A model generated the notes under the pieces. That model worked only from the letters and a program-made list of their open reading frames with translations, was not told the origin of the DNA and made no database searches. Below are positions 44,276 to 56,472 of a stretch of DNA of 64,000 bases, one piece after another. Source of the stretch: Rhizobium sp. CCGE 510 (lineage in GTDB: Bacteria; Pseudomonadota; Alphaproteobacteria; Rhizobiales; Rhizobiaceae); contig NZ_AEYF01000015.1 of NCBI RefSeq assembly GCF_000292525.1, positions 62,001 through 126,000 of the forward strand. The letters run 5' to 3'. The translations under genes and the position numbers were made by a program. Position 1 is the first letter of the stretch; the number at the start of each line of letters is the position of its first letter.

Positions 44276-46753
44276 ATGAGAGGCTGCATTCTGGCCGCCT
44301 TCGCGGGTGACCTTGGGCGGCACATGCAGAACGTGACGATAGTCGAATTGCGGCCGGAAGCAGGCGCCGGCTCAGCCGGCTCCTCCGCTATTTTGCCGCC
44401 CGTCGTGGTGATACGGCCGACCAGGACGCAGTCAACGACGCCTTTGCGCCACCGGTTGCCGTCCGTAGCCCGGCGATCGATTGGCGCCGGCATGCGCATG
44501 CTGGGCGAGGAGGCGGATCATGGCCGCCTGCTGCTTTTTTCGCCGGTGTTCCTCGGCGCCGGGGCTGCGTTCTGGTTTGTTGCGGCATCCGATTTTCCGC
44601 TCGTTGCATCGCTGCTCTCTCTGTTGGTGCTGACGATCGCGGTTCTCATCACCGGCCGCAGCCGAGCGGGCTTGCGGGCAACGCTGCTCGCGCCTGCACT
44701 TTTCGCCTGCGGCATGCTCTGCGCACAATTCGAGAGCTGGCGGGCTTCGACGGTGATGCTTGATTCCGCCGTGACGACGACGGTGACCGGTCGTGTCGAG
44801 CGGCGAGAAGGCGACGGCCGTGGACGGTGGCGCTACATCCTTGCCGTCACCGGCACTGAGGCGCCGGAGTTGAAGCGGCCGCCAGGACGCATAACCGCGA
44901 TCGTCCGCGGCGCCGACACGCCGTTCGAGATCGGCGATCTCATAACCGGCAGGGCACGGCTGACGCCGCCGGCCGGCCCCGCGCTTCCCGAGCTCAACGA
45001 CTTCTCCTTCGGTGCCTATTTCGATGGCATCGGCGCCAACGGTTTCTTCTACGGCGCTCCGGAGAAGGATTTGGAGGCGGGTCCGCAGGCTGCCAGATCG
45101 ACATCGGAAGCTCTGCTCGAATGGCTTTACCGGCTGCGCAGCAGCATCGGCGACCGCATACGATCGATCCTGCCCGGCGATACCGGCGCTTTTGCCGCTG
45201 CTCTGGTGACGGACGAGCGACGCGCCATCTCGAATGCGACGACGGAGGCGCTGCGCCAGTCCGGCCTTGCTCATATCGTCGCGATCTCCGGCCTCAACAT
45301 GGCGCTGTCGGCCGGCATCTTCTTCGTCGGCTTCCGGATGCTGCTCAGCCTCTTTCCGGGCGTCGCTCAGGCCTATCCGACAAAGAAAATCGCTGCCGCC
45401 GGCGCGCTCATCGCCGTCACCGCCTACTACCTGATTTCCGGCTTCGGGGTCTCGGCCGAACGTGCCTTCATCATGATGGCGATCATGCTGGTTGCCGTCT
45501 TCTTCGACCGGCCGTCGATCAGCCTGCGCAATGTCGTTCTCTCGGCGCTCGTCATCATCGCCATTTCGCCATCAGAGGTATTGGGGCCAAGCTTCCAGAT
45601 GTCCTTTGCCGCGACATTGGCACTGGTATCGGGCTATCAACTGTGGAAGGACCGGCGCGTCCGCGAAAACGCCTTCCTGAAGCTGCCGATTTTCAGGCCG
45701 GTGGTTGCCGTCGCCGGTTTCTTCGGCGGCGTCTTCCTGACCTCGCTGATCGGCGGTTTTTCCACGGCGCTGTTTTCTATCGAACATTTTCATCGCCTCA
45801 CCGCTTACGGCCTGCCGGCAAATCTGGCGACGATGCCGATTATCTCCTTCATCGTCATGCCGGCCGGGCTGCTGGCGATGTTGCTCATGCCGTTCGGTCT
45901 GGACGCTCCGCTCTGGAAGGTGGTGGGCTTCGGCCTCGATCTGGTAATTGCGGTCGCCAAGACCGTCTCCGGCTGGGGTGGTGATATCGGCATCGGCCGC
46001 TTGCCCGCTTGGTATTTCGCAGTCGCCGTGGCCGGCTTTCTGCTACTGATGCTGCTGCGCACCCGGCTGCGCCATATCGGCACATCGATCATCGGTGTCT
46101 CGACATTTGTCGTGCTGGTTCTACCGGTTCCCCGGCCGCCGGATCTGGTGATTTCAGAGGATGGCAGTCTCGTCGCGGTGGTCGCGGCTGCGGCGATCGC
46201 TTCCAACCGCGAAAACCCGCCGGATTTCATCTTCGACCAGTGGCAGAGAGCACTCGTCCTGCCGACGCATTCCCCGCCGAAAATGCTCGATGGTCCCGCT
46301 GTCCCGCCGGAGGGAGAAGACCGCCGCGTCAGGCTGTCCCGCGATCAGCAGAATGAAGCGAGGGCAGCGATGCGGGCGGCCGTCGTCAGCGGTGAAGCAA
46401 ACCGCTTTTCCTGCGTCAAAAAGGCCTGGTGCACATCAAGGCTGGGCAATGGTCATGTCGTTGCGGTCATCGACAACGCAGCCTATCTCGGCCCGGCCTG
46501 CGACGCGGCGGATATCGTCGTGACGTCCGTCCGCCTGCGTTTCAACAGCTGCCGCTCGGGAGCGACGCTCTTTACTGGTGAGACACTGCGCAGAACGGGC
46601 TCCGTCGAGCTACGATTCGTGGACGCCGGGCCGGAGGTCGTGACCGCATTCGAAACCCTGTCGCGCCCATGGATGCGCCATCGCGCCTACGACTGGCGCA
46701 GCAACAGTTTTACCGAATCCGGTCTGTTCAATGTCAGTGATAACGGCGAATGA
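44276..46753 (+). CDS. comEC: ComEC/Rec2 family DNA internalisation protein
   Basis: A membrane protein of about 825 residues with a ComEC N-terminal OB-like region ([20 protein letters not shown]), the Competence domain ([20 protein letters not shown]) with many membrane segments at about 280-610, and a shortened metallo-beta-lactamase-like C-terminus. In competent bacteria ComEC moves single-stranded DNA across the inner membrane; competence is not established for rhizobia. No good ribosome-binding site marks the start: 44276 and 44324 are both possible. Its last 20 bases overlap the end of lexA on the other strand. Confidence 0.85.
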   Translation: MRGCILAAFAGDLGRHMQNVTIVELRPEAGAGSAGSSAILPPVVVIRPTRTQSTTPLRHRLPSVARRSIGAGMRMLGEEADHGRLLLFSPVFLGAGAAFWFVAASDFPLVASLLSLLVLTIAVLITGRSRAGLRATLLAPALFACGMLCAQFESWRASTVMLDSAVTTTVTGRVERREGDGRGRWRYILAVTGTEAPELKRPPGRITAIVRGADTPFEIGDLITGRARLTPPAGPALPELNDFSFGAYFDGIGANGFFYGAPEKDLEAGPQAARSTSEALLEWLYRLRSSIGDRIRSILPGDTGAFAAALVTDERRAISNATTEALRQSGLAHIVAISGLNMALSAGIFFVGFRMLLSLFPGVAQAYPTKKIAAAGALIAVTAYYLISGFGVSAERAFIMMAIMLVAVFFDRPSISLRNVVLSALVIIAISPSEVLGPSFQMSFAATLALVSGYQLWKDRRVRENAFLKLPIFRPVVAVAGFFGGVFLTSLIGGFSTALFSIEHFHRLTAYGLPANLATMPIISFIVMPAGLLAMLLMPFGLDAPLWKVVGFGLDLVIAVAKTVSGWGGDIGIGRLPAWYFAVAVAGFLLLMLLRTRLRHIGTSIIGVSTFVVLVLPVPRPPDLVISEDGSLVAVVAAAAIASNRENPPDFIFDQWQRALVLPTHSPPKMLDGPAVPPEGEDRRVRLSRDQQNEARAAMRAAVVSGEANRFSCVKKAWCTSRLGNGHVVAVIDNAAYLGPACDAADIVVTSVRLRFNSCRSGATLFTGETLRRTGSVELRFVDAGPEVVTAFETLSRPWMRHRAYDWRSNSFTESGLFNVSDNGE

Positions 46754-47453
46754 GGCCGACGAGCTTGCCTTGCACCTTGACACGGTCCGGCCCGAAGATC
46801 CGGGTCTCGTAAGCCGGATTGGCGGCCTCCAGCGCGATCGATGCGCCCTTACGGCGGAAGCGCTTCAACGTCGCTTCCTCGTCATCGACGAGGGCGACGA
46901 CGATGTCGCCGGGACTTGCGGTGCTGCCGTTGCGGATGATCACCGTATCGCCGTCGAAGATGCCGGCGTCGATCATCGAATCGCCCTTGACCTCCAGCGC
47001 ATAATGTTCACCGGAGCCGAGCATGTCGGCGGGAACGACGATGTCGTGGGTGTTGTTCTGGATCGCCGAGATCGGAACGCCGGCTGCGATCCGGCCCATG
47101 ACCGGCACGGAGACGGAGTTGCCATTATCGGCGACCGGTTTTGCAGGAGCGGGGGCGGCGACCGGCTGGGGCTTGCCGAGGCTGCCCTCGATGACGCTCG
47201 GCGAAAAGCCGCGCCGGGGCTGGATGCTCGGGCTGTAGGCTTCCGGAAGCTTGATGACCTCGAGCGCGCGGGCGCGGTTCGGTAGGCGGCGAATGAAGCC
47301 GCGTTCCTCAAGCGCTGTGATCAAACGATGAATGCCGGATTTCGAGGCCAGATCCAGGGCATCCTTCATTTCGTCGAAAGAGGGCGGAATGCCGGATTCC
47401 TTCATGCGCTCATGAATGAAAAGCAGGAGCTCTTGTTGTTTGCGCGTGAGCAT
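46734..47453 (-). CDS. lexA: LexA repressor
   Basis: A 239-residue SOS repressor. It has an N-terminal winged helix ([20 protein letters not shown]), a self-cleavage site Ala124-Gly125 in GRIAAGVP, and the Ser159/Lys197 dyad in KGDSMIDAG and ATLKRFRRK. The linker (about residues 70-110) is longer than in E. coli LexA, as is usual in alphaproteobacteria. An SOS box lies 48 bases upstream of the start, so it is autoregulated. Confidence 0.97.
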   Translation of the reverse strand: MLTRKQQELLLFIHERMKESGIPPSFDEMKDALDLASKSGIHRLITALEERGFIRRLPNRARALEVIKLPEAYSPSIQPRRGFSPSVIEGSLGKPQPVAAPAPAKPVADNGNSVSVPVMGRIAAGVPISAIQNNTHDIVVPADMLGSGEHYALEVKGDSMIDAGIFDGDTVIIRNGSTASPGDIVVALVDDEEATLKRFRRKGASIALEAANPAYETRIFGPDRVKVQGKLVGLIRRYH

Positions 47454-47500
47454 CGACGTGTGACCCCGTGATTGAAACAAATCCAGAACAGACACTATAT

Positions 47501-47515
47501 GTTCCATATGTGTTC
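47501..47515 (-). promoter_or_regulatory. LexA-binding SOS box upstream of lexA
   Basis: GTTC-CATATGT-GTTC is a perfect match to the alphaproteobacterial operator GTTC-N7-GTTC. It is located upstream of lexA at the place expected for autoregulation. Confidence 0.92.
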
Positions 47516-47649
47516 CGCAAGGTGCTAAATTTCCGTAAAACTTGCCGCCAACTCGTTGAGTTTTTTATTTTCATTCGCCGGATTGGCGCACATGTCTTGC
47601 ATTGAAGGTGGCGCTGTCGCACCCTCTTGCCGTTTCAGGGAGGGATATC

Positions 47650-48546
47650 ATGAACGAGCACTCCGCCAAACCGCACCCGCTGGATCATGTGGTGCTGCCC
47701 GTCGTCAACATCGATCTGGCGCGCGAAAGGCTGGGCAAGCTTGGCTTCACCGTTGCCGCCGATGCCCGCCATCCCTTCGGAACGGAGAATGCCTGCGTCT
47801 TCTTTGCTGACAAGACCTATCTGGAGCCGCTCGGTATCGCCAGCCACGAGGAGAGCGAGGCATCGGCGCGGCAGGGCAATGTCTTCACCGCCCGCAATCG
47901 GGCCTTCCGCTTCCGCTGTGGCGAGGAGGGGCTTTCGGCGGTGGCGTTCGGCACCGGGGATGCCGGCCGCACTCATCGGAGCTTTGTCGGCAGCGGATCG
48001 AGCGCCGGCGACATGCTGCAGTTCAGCCGGCCGATGAAAATGCCGGACGGTTCCGAGACCATGGCCGGATTCAAGCTGGCCTTTGCCGCTGAGTTGCGCG
48101 CGCCGGATTTCTTCCTCTTCTGTGTTGAGCGCGTCAATCCGCTGCTGGCCGACCGCGCCGCGCTGGAGACGCATGCCAATGGTGTGACCGGCATAACCGA
48201 GATCGCGCTTTGCGCGCCGGACCCCGCTGCATTCGCCGCCTTCGTCAGCCTTGCCACGGCGCAATCGGCCGTCGAGAAAACCGGTTTCGGCGTTAATATC
48301 GCGGCGCCGAATGCGAAAATCAGCCTGATGACGCCGGAAGGGCTGGAGGCCTATTTCGAGATCGCCGTCGCATCCGCCGACCGCGGGCTGCGCGGCCGTG
48401 CTATCCTCTTTGCCGTCGCCGATCTTGCCGTGACAGAAGCGCATTTGGCTGCTAACGGAGTGACCTACACGCGCAAGAACAATCGCATTCTGGTGAAGCC
48501 GGCGCCCGGGCAGGGCACGCTCTTCGCCTTCGAGGAAACACGATGA
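47650..48546 (+). CDS. VOC/glyoxalase-like domain protein
   Basis: A 298-residue protein of the Glyoxalase_3-like type, with a first half starting [20 protein letters not shown] and a second VOC-like repeat ([19 protein letters not shown]). The metal-binding His in the first strand is present. The substrate is not known. AGGGAGGG precedes the ATG. Its stop overlaps the kdsA start, so it is cotranscribed with kdsA. Confidence 0.85.
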   Translation: MNEHSAKPHPLDHVVLPVVNIDLARERLGKLGFTVAADARHPFGTENACVFFADKTYLEPLGIASHEESEASARQGNVFTARNRAFRFRCGEEGLSAVAFGTGDAGRTHRSFVGSGSSAGDMLQFSRPMKMPDGSETMAGFKLAFAAELRAPDFFLFCVERVNPLLADRAALETHANGVTGITEIALCAPDPAAFAAFVSLATAQSAVEKTGFGVNIAAPNAKISLMTPEGLEAYFEIAVASADRGLRGRAILFAVADLAVTEAHLAANGVTYTRKNNRILVKPAPGQGTLFAFEETR

Positions 48547-49388
48547 GCACTGATACGAATTCCGAAGTCAGGATCGGCGAGGGCGCAGGCCAGGTCACCT
48601 TTTCCAATACCGGCCGCCTGTCGCTGATTGCCGGCCCTTGCCAGATGGAGAGCCGCGACCATGCCTTCATGATTGCCGGCACGCTGAAGGAGCTTTGCGC
48701 CAAGCTCGGCATCGGCCTCGTCTACAAGAGCTCCTTCGACAAGGCGAACCGGACCTCGCTCTCTGCCGAACGCGGCATCGGGCTTGAAAAGGGCATGCAG
48801 ATCTTTGCCGACCTGAAGAAGGAGTTCGGTTTTCCGGTCCTCACCGACGTCCACACTGCCGAGCAATGCGCCGAGGTGGCAAAGGTGGTCGATGTCCTGC
48901 AGATCCCGGCCTTCCTCTGCCGCCAGACCGACCTTCTGATCGCCGCCGCCGAAACCGGCCGCGTCGTCAATGTCAAGAAGGGCCAGTTCCTCGCTCCCTG
49001 GGATATGAAAAACGTCCTGAAGAAGCTCAACGCCAGCGGCAATCCGAACGTGTTGCTGTGCGAGCGCGGCGCCTCCTTCGGTTACAACACCCTGGTCTCC
49101 GACATGCGCTCGCTGCCGATCATGGCGTCGATGGGCGCGCCGGTGGTTTTCGATGCGACCCATTCCGTGGCGCAGCCGGGCGGGCAGGGCGATTCCTCCG
49201 GCGGTCAGCGGGAATTCGTGGAAACGCTGGCGCGCGCGGCGGTGGCGACCGGTATTGCCGGCGTCTTCGTCGAAACCCACCAGGACCCCGACAACGCCCC
49301 GTCCGACGGCCCGAACATGGTCTACCTCAAGGATATGCCGCGGCTTTTGGAAAAGCTGCTGGCCTTCGATGCTGTCGCCAAGGGCTGA
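48543..49388 (+). CDS. kdsA: 3-deoxy-8-phosphooctulonate synthase (Kdo-8-P synthase)
   Basis: A 281-residue aldolase that condenses PEP and arabinose-5-phosphate to Kdo-8-phosphate for LPS. Typical segments are [30 protein letters not shown], and [20 protein letters not shown]. Start overlaps the VOC gene stop by four bases. Confidence 0.97.
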   Translation: MSTDTNSEVRIGEGAGQVTFSNTGRLSLIAGPCQMESRDHAFMIAGTLKELCAKLGIGLVYKSSFDKANRTSLSAERGIGLEKGMQIFADLKKEFGFPVLTDVHTAEQCAEVAKVVDVLQIPAFLCRQTDLLIAAAETGRVVNVKKGQFLAPWDMKNVLKKLNASGNPNVLLCERGASFGYNTLVSDMRSLPIMASMGAPVVFDATHSVAQPGGQGDSSGGQREFVETLARAAVATGIAGVFVETHQDPDNAPSDGPNMVYLKDMPRLLEKLLAFDAVAKG

Positions 49389-49504
49389 CAGTCAAAAGCC
49401 TGACATGTTCGTGCTGTAGCGACGATCGGACATGCAGGTCGAAGGTGCGGTAAGCGCCATTGTAATTTGCACGCCTTCGATTATGACAGGCTTTGAACGA
49501 TTGA

Positions 49505-50803
<1,299 letters not shown>

Positions 50804-50828
50804 TCGGATCTGATTTTCAAACGGCTAG

Positions 50829-50856
50829 AGCCCGCGCCTTCCGGCGCGGGTTTTTT
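50829..50856 (+). terminator. Rho-independent terminator after eno
   Basis: CCCGCGCC pairs with GGCGCGGG around a four-base loop and is followed by six T residues. Confidence 0.94.
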
Positions 50857-50940
50857 ATCGCCCGTCTTTACGGTCAATGAACGGTTAATCTCTGCGCGTT
50901 ATGCTGAACGAATTGGTAATGCGTTCAAGAGCATGCGTGT

Positions 50941-51261
50941 ATGTGGACAAAGCATCATAAGAAGAGAAAATTCGGTCGCTTCGTCATTCCGGCTATGGCG
51001 GTCGCCTTCCTCTCCTATTTCGGTTATCATTGCATTCACGGCGATTATGGCCTGCGCGCAACGGAAACGTTCGAGCATCAGCGTGTCGCGCGTGAAAAAG
51101 AGCTTGCGATCTTGAAGGCGAAGCGCGAACATCTGGAAAATCAGGTCGCGCTGCTGAGTGACGGCTCGCTCGACAAGGATATGCTGGACGAAAAAGCGCG
51201 CTATCAGCTCAATATGTCGCGCGCGGACGAGATCGTCATATTCAATCATTATTCCAATTAA
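50941..51261 (+). CDS. ftsB: Septum formation initiator FtsB/DivIC family protein
   Basis: A 106-residue bitopic protein with a basic N-terminus, one membrane segment (about 13-30, FVIPAMAVAFLSYFGYH) and a coiled coil (AREKELAILKAKREHLENQV). The family bridges FtsL and FtsQ at the division site. It lies between eno and pdhA, its regular place in many alphaproteobacteria. Identity as FtsB rests on topology and context. Confidence 0.85.
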   Translation: MWTKHHKKRKFGRFVIPAMAVAFLSYFGYHCIHGDYGLRATETFEHQRVAREKELAILKAKREHLENQVALLSDGSLDKDMLDEKARYQLNMSRADEIVIFNHYSN

Positions 51262-51406
51262 CTGAAATCAGGTTAATTCGAATTTCGCTAGCTTTATCAG
51301 TAGTTTAGACTTGAATACGAGCCATGCAATTATGGCATTGCTGTGGTCAAATTTCTTCCCTATGGTACGCGCCACCAAGAACCGACAAACCCATAGGGAG
51401 GGTTGA

Positions 51407-52453
51407 ATGGCGCCGCGAAAGACCGCGACCGTTTCCAGCCGCAAAATTGCAGCAAAACCGGCAGCCAAAGCATCGAACGGCGGCCCGGTAGCCGACTTCG
51501 ATCGCGATGAGGAGCTCAAGGCCTATCGCGAGATGCTGCTGATCCGCCGCTTCGAGGAGAAGGCCGGCCAGCTTTACGGCATGGGCTTCATCGGCGGCTT
51601 TTGCCACCTCTACATCGGTCAGGAAGCTGTCGTCGTCGGCATGCAGATGGCGCAGAAGGAAGGCGACCAGGTCATCACTGCCTATCGCGACCACGGCCAC
51701 ATGCTGGCAACCGGCATGGAAGCGCGCGGCGTCATGGCGGAACTGACCGGCCGTCGCAGCGGCTATTCCCACGGGAAGGGCGGCTCGATGCACATGTTCT
51801 CGAAAGAGAAGCATTTCTACGGCGGTCACGGCATCGTCGGCGCCCAGGTTTCGCTCGGAACCGGTCTTGCCTTTGCCAATCATTACCGCGGCAACGGCAA
51901 TGTCTCGATCGCCTATTTCGGCGATGGCGCTGCCAACCAGGGCCAGGTCTACGAGAGCTTTAACATGGCGGCTCTCTGGAAGCTGCCGATCGTCTATATC
52001 GTCGAAAACAACCGTTACGCCATGGGTACGTCGACGGCGCGCGCCACCGCTCAGTCGAACTACTCGCTGCGCGGCTCCGGCTTTGGCATCCCCGGCATTC
52101 AGGTTGATGGCATGGACGTTCGCGCCGTCAAGGCGGCGGCAGACGAGGCGCTCGAACATTGCCGTTCCGGCAAGGGCCCGATCATTCTCGAAATGCTGAC
52201 CTATCGTTATCGCGGTCACTCCATGTCCGACCCGGCGAAGTATCGTTCCAAGGACGAAGTGCAGAAGATGCGCTCCGAACATGACCCGATCGAACAGGTG
52301 AAGGCACGCCTTGTCGAAAAGGGCTGGGCGTCCGAAGACGATCTGAAGGCGATCGACAAGGATGTCCGCGACATTGTCGCCGACAGCGCCGACTTCGCCC
52401 AGGCCGATCCGGAGCCGGATGCATCCGAGCTCTACACCGACATTCTGCTCTAA
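51407..52453 (+). CDS. pdhA: Pyruvate dehydrogenase E1 component, alpha subunit
   Basis: A 348-residue E1-alpha that forms the thiamine-diphosphate site with E1-beta. The TPP motif is GDGAANQGQVYESFNMAALW ending in the NN pair of VENN. The phosphorylation-loop-like YRYRGHSMSDPAKYR is conserved. The N-terminal 30 residues are an Ala/Lys/Ser-rich extension. First gene of pdhA-pdhB-pdhC. Confidence 0.97.
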   Translation: MAPRKTATVSSRKIAAKPAAKASNGGPVADFDRDEELKAYREMLLIRRFEEKAGQLYGMGFIGGFCHLYIGQEAVVVGMQMAQKEGDQVITAYRDHGHMLATGMEARGVMAELTGRRSGYSHGKGGSMHMFSKEKHFYGGHGIVGAQVSLGTGLAFANHYRGNGNVSIAYFGDGAANQGQVYESFNMAALWKLPIVYIVENNRYAMGTSTARATAQSNYSLRGSGFGIPGIQVDGMDVRAVKAAADEALEHCRSGKGPIILEMLTYRYRGHSMSDPAKYRSKDEVQKMRSEHDPIEQVKARLVEKGWASEDDLKAIDKDVRDIVADSADFAQADPEPDASELYTDILL

Positions 52454-52468
52454 TCGGGGAGGGAACCC

Positions 52469-53854
52469 ATGCCTATCGATATCCTCATGCCCGCCCTCTC
52501 TCCGACGATGGAAGAAGGCACGCTGTCCAAATGGCTGAAACAGGAAGGTGACAAGGTCACCTCCGGCGACGTGATCGCCGAAATTGAAACCGACAAGGCG
52601 ACGATGGAAGTCGAAGCCATCGACGAAGGCGTCATCGGCAAGCTGCTCGTCGATGCCGGCACCGAAGGCGTCAAGGTCAACACCAAGATCGCCGTGCTGT
52701 TGCAGGACGGCGAATCCGCCGCCGATATCTCAGCCGCCAAGCCGGCTGCCGCTGCCGCCCCCGTTGTTGCCCAGGAAGAAAAGCCGACCAATACCGGCTC
52801 CGCTTCCGCGCCGCTTCCGGCCGAGCCGAAGGCCGTCGTGCCGAATGATCCGGAAATCCCGGCCGGCACCGAAATGGTATCGACGACCGTGCGCGAAGCG
52901 CTGCGCGACGCCATGGCCGAGGAAATGCGCGCCAGCGAAGACGTCTTCGTCATGGGCGAGGAAGTTGCCGAATACCAGGGCGCCTACAAGGTCACCCAAG
53001 GCCTGCTGCAGGAATTCGGCCCTCGCCGCGTCATCGATACGCCGATCACCGAGCACGGCTTTGCCGGCGTCGGCGTCGGCGCCGCAATGGCCGGCCTTCG
53101 CCCGATCGTCGAATTCATGACCTTCAACTTCGCCATGCAGGCGATCGACCACATCATCAACTCCGCCGCCAAGACGCTCTATATGTCCGGCGGCCAGATG
53201 GGCGCTCCGATCGTCTTCCGCGGCCCGAATGGCGCCGCGGCACGTGTCGGCGCCCAGCACAGCCAGGATTATGCTGCCTGGTACAGTGCAATCCCCGGCC
53301 TGAAGGTGGTCATGCCCTACACGGCATCCGACGCCAAGGGCCTGCTCAAGGCTGCGATCCGCGATCCAAACCCGGTGATCTTCCTCGAGAACGAAATTCT
53401 CTACGGCCAGCATTTCGATGTGCCGAAGCTCGACAATTTCGTTCTGCCAATCGGCAAGGCCCGCATCCATCGTCCGGGCAAGGACGTAACGGTGGTCTCC
53501 TTCGGCATCGGCATGACCTATGCGACGAAGGCTGTCGCCGAACTCGAAAAGATCGGCATCGACGTCGAACTGATTGACCTTCGCACCATCCGCCCGATGG
53601 ATCTTCCGACGGTCATCGAATCCGTTAAGAAGACCGGCCGCCTGGTCACGGTCGAAGAGGGTTATCCGCAGTCATCTGTCGGCACCGAAATCGCCACCCG
53701 CGTCATGCAGCAGGCCTTCGATTATCTCGATGCGCCGATCCTGACAGTTGCCGGCAAGGACGTGCCAATGCCCTACGCCGCCAATCTCGAAAAGCTGGCG
53801 CTTCCGAACGTCGGCGAAGTCGTCGATGCGGTGAAGGCTGTTTGTTACAAATAA
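52469..53854 (+). CDS. pdhB: Pyruvate dehydrogenase E1 component, beta subunit with N-terminal lipoyl domain
   Basis: A 461-residue E1-beta that is longer than the usual 325 residues because of a fused lipoyl domain (1-78, lipoyl Lys in ETDKATME) and an Ala/Pro-rich linker (about 85-130). The transketolase-like E1-beta core follows ([20 protein letters not shown] onward). The same arrangement is known from Sinorhizobium and Zymomonas. It starts 15 bases after pdhA. Confidence 0.97.
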   Translation: MPIDILMPALSPTMEEGTLSKWLKQEGDKVTSGDVIAEIETDKATMEVEAIDEGVIGKLLVDAGTEGVKVNTKIAVLLQDGESAADISAAKPAAAAAPVVAQEEKPTNTGSASAPLPAEPKAVVPNDPEIPAGTEMVSTTVREALRDAMAEEMRASEDVFVMGEEVAEYQGAYKVTQGLLQEFGPRRVIDTPITEHGFAGVGVGAAMAGLRPIVEFMTFNFAMQAIDHIINSAAKTLYMSGGQMGAPIVFRGPNGAAARVGAQHSQDYAAWYSAIPGLKVVMPYTASDAKGLLKAAIRDPNPVIFLENEILYGQHFDVPKLDNFVLPIGKARIHRPGKDVTVVSFGIGMTYATKAVAELEKIGIDVELIDLRTIRPMDLPTVIESVKKTGRLVTVEEGYPQSSVGTEIATRVMQQAFDYLDAPILTVAGKDVPMPYAANLEKLALPNVGEVVDAVKAVCYK

Positions 53855-53869
53855 GGGGAGGGTATCTCG

Positions 53870-55210
53870 ATGCCGATCAATATCACGATGCCCGCCCTCT
53901 CTCCGACCATGGAGGAAGGCAATCTTTCCAAGTGGTTGGTCAAGGAAGGCGACACGGTCAAGTCTGGCGATGTGATCGCCGAGATCGAGACAGACAAGGC
54001 GACGATGGAAGTCGAAGCCGTCGATGAAGGCACGGTCGCCAAGCTCGTCGTTGCCGCCGGCACAGAAGGCGTCAAGGTCAACGCGCTGATCGCGGTTCTC
54101 GCCGCCGATGGCGAGGATGTCGCCGCCGCCGCAAGCGGCGCGGGCTCCGCCGCTCCGGCGCAGAAGGCTGAAGCTGCACCGGCTGCGAAGGCTGAGGCTG
54201 CTCCGGCCCAGGCCGCTGCAGCACCCGCCGCTGCACCTGCACCGGTTTCACCAGACGGTAACCGCACCTTCTCTTCGCCGCTCGCCCGCAGGCTCGCCAA
54301 GGAAGCCGGTATCGACCTTTCGGCAGTCGCGGGCTCCGGCCCGCATGGCCGCGTCGTCAAGAGCGACGTCGAGACAGCCGTTGCCGGTGGTGGCGCCAAG
54401 GCCGCCGCACCAACAGCCTCCGCTCCGCAAGCTGTTGCAGCTCCGGCTCCGGCCGCTGCAGCGCCGAAGGGTGCTTCCGAGGAGGCCGTGCTCAAGCTGT
54501 TCGAACCGGGTTCCTACGAGCTCGTGCCGCATGACGGCATGCGCAAGACGATCGCCAGGCGTCTGGTGGAATCCAAGCAGACGATTCCGCATTTCTACGT
54601 CAGCGTCGATTGCGAGCTCGATGCTCTGCTGGCGTTGCGCGCCCAGCTGAACGATGCGGCACCCCGCAAGGACAACGCTCCAGCTTACAAGCTCTCGGTC
54701 AACGACATGGTCATCAAGGCCATGGCGCTGTCGCTGCGCGACGTTCCGGATGCCAACGTCTCCTGGACCGACAACAACATGGTCAAGCACAAGTACGCCG
54801 ATGTCGGCGTCGCCGTCTCGATCCCCGGCGGCCTGATCACCCCGATCATCCGCAAGGCCGAGCAGAAGACGCTGTCGGCGATCTCCAACGAGATGCGCGA
54901 TCTCGGCAAGCGGGCCAAGGATCGCAAGCTGAAGCCCGAGGAATATCAGGGCGGCACCAGCTCGGTCTCGAACATGGGCATGATGGGCGTGAAGAACTTC
55001 GCTGCCGTCGTCAACCCGCCGCATGCAACGATCCTCGCGGTCGGCGCCGGCGAACAGCGGGTCGTCGTCAAGAAGGGTGAAATGGCCATCGCCACCGTGA
55101 TGTCGGTCACGCTGTCGACCGACCATCGCTGCGTCGATGGCGCGCTCGGCGCCGAGCTGCTTCAGGCCTTCAAGGGCTATATCGAAAACCCGATGGGCAT
55201 GCTGGTCTGA
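53870..55210 (+). CDS. pdhC: Pyruvate dehydrogenase E2, dihydrolipoamide acetyltransferase
   Basis: A 446-residue E2 with one lipoyl domain (1-78, ETDKATME), a long Ala/Pro-rich linker, a peripheral-subunit-binding domain ([20 protein letters not shown], about 141-176), a second Ala-rich linker and the catalytic domain with [10 protein letters not shown] near the end. The core of the complex. The lipoyl domain is closely similar to that of pdhB. Confidence 0.97.
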   Translation: MPINITMPALSPTMEEGNLSKWLVKEGDTVKSGDVIAEIETDKATMEVEAVDEGTVAKLVVAAGTEGVKVNALIAVLAADGEDVAAAASGAGSAAPAQKAEAAPAAKAEAAPAQAAAAPAAAPAPVSPDGNRTFSSPLARRLAKEAGIDLSAVAGSGPHGRVVKSDVETAVAGGGAKAAAPTASAPQAVAAPAPAAAAPKGASEEAVLKLFEPGSYELVPHDGMRKTIARRLVESKQTIPHFYVSVDCELDALLALRAQLNDAAPRKDNAPAYKLSVNDMVIKAMALSLRDVPDANVSWTDNNMVKHKYADVGVAVSIPGGLITPIIRKAEQKTLSAISNEMRDLGKRAKDRKLKPEEYQGGTSSVSNMGMMGVKNFAAVVNPPHATILAVGAGEQRVVVKKGEMAIATVMSVTLSTDHRCVDGALGAELLQAFKGYIENPMGMLV

Positions 55211-55229
55211 CAGCTGGGCGGAGGCGGAA

Positions 55230-55871
55230 ATGAGCAAGACCGTTCTTTGTTATGGCGACTCGCTGACCTGGGGTTATGACGCCGAGACGATCGGCCGTCA
55301 TGACTACAAGAATCGCTGGCCGAGCGTGCTTCAGGCAGCGCTCGGCAGTGAGGCGCGCGTCATCGCCGAAGGTCTTAACGGTCGCACGACCGCTTTCGAC
55401 GACCACCTCGCTGATTGCGATCGCAACGGTGCGCGCATCCTGCCGACGATCCTGCAGACGCATGCACCGCTCGATCTCGTCATCCTGCTGCTCGGCACCA
55501 ATGACATGAAGCCGGTCGTGGCCGGTTCCGCCTTTGCCGCCTGCCAGGGCATCAGCCGGCTGGTGCGGCTGATCCGGAATCACGCCTGGCCCTTCGAATT
55601 CGACGGGCCGGAGATCCTGATCGTGGCGCCGCCGGCGATCTGCGCGACCGGCAATGTGCCCTTCGCCGCATCCTTTCCCGGCGGCATCGACGAATCGGCA
55701 AAGCTCGCAACGCTTTACCGGGATCTTGCCGACGAACTCGGCTGCGGCTTTTTCGACAGCAATTCCGTCGCCAAGACCACGCCGATCGATGGCATTCACC
55801 TCGATGCGGACAATACGCGGGCGCTCGGACGCGGGCTGGAATCGATCGTGCGGATGATGCTGGGGATCTGA
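55230..55871 (+). CDS. SGNH/GDSL-family hydrolase
   Basis: A 213-residue cytoplasmic esterase-like protein. Block I is CYGDSLTWGYD (Ser11), block III is LLLGTNDMK, and the catalytic Asp/His are in PIDGIHLDADN. GGAGGCGGAA precedes the ATG. It lies within the PDH cluster between pdhC and lpd; a link to lipoate or acetyl transfer is not established. Confidence 0.88.
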   Translation: MSKTVLCYGDSLTWGYDAETIGRHDYKNRWPSVLQAALGSEARVIAEGLNGRTTAFDDHLADCDRNGARILPTILQTHAPLDLVILLLGTNDMKPVVAGSAFAACQGISRLVRLIRNHAWPFEFDGPEILIVAPPAICATGNVPFAASFPGGIDESAKLATLYRDLADELGCGFFDSNSVAKTTPIDGIHLDADNTRALGRGLESIVRMMLGI

Positions 55872-55873
55872 CC

Positions 55874-56455
55874 ATGACCGCCTTCATCGCCCTGCGGCAG
55901 GCCTCACGGCGGGATGCCTCGGAGCTGGCGATCTTGGCGGATATTGCCTCGCACGGGTTTGCTTCCTGGCTCTGGTTTGCCGATGTGGCGAACGGCATCA
56001 GCGACACGCCCTTGGAGCGAGGCCGGCTGAAGATGCGCGAAGAGGAAGCTGTCGGCGGCTGGCAGGATGCCATCATCGCCGAGGCCTACGGCGAGGTTGC
56101 AGGTGTGGCGATTGGCCATGCGCTGGGTGAGGGGATAGGCGATATCGAGGCGACGATACCAGCGACCCAGCCGATGCTCGCCTTGCAGAAAACGGTGGTC
56201 GGAAGCTGGTTCGTCGGCAGTCTCGGCGTCTATAGCCATCTGCGCGGCATCGGCATCGGACGCAGGCTGCTGGAGGATCAGATCGAAAGGGCCGATCGCC
56301 GTCCCGTCAGTCTCATTACCGCAAGTGATAACGAAGCGGCTTTGTCGCTTTATGGAAGAAACGGATTCCTGGAGGCTGCGCGCGTTGATGCCGTGCCGCT
56401 CTTCGAAAACAGCAAAAGACACGCGTGGGTGCTCATGACCCGCAGCGCAGCGTAA
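55874..56455 (+). CDS. GNAT family N-acetyltransferase
   Basis: A 193-residue GNAT protein. The acetyl-CoA pyrophosphate loop is LRGIGIGRRLLEDQI, followed by ITASDNEAALSLYGRNGFLE, a typical GNAT end. Starts two bases after the SGNH hydrolase stop, and lpd follows 17 bases later. Substrate unknown. Confidence 0.88.
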   Translation: MTAFIALRQASRRDASELAILADIASHGFASWLWFADVANGISDTPLERGRLKMREEEAVGGWQDAIIAEAYGEVAGVAIGHALGEGIGDIEATIPATQPMLALQKTVVGSWFVGSLGVYSHLRGIGIGRRLLEDQIERADRRPVSLITASDNEAALSLYGRNGFLEAARVDAVPLFENSKRHAWVLMTRSAA

Positions 56456-56472
56456 CAAAGGGCAGGAAACAC

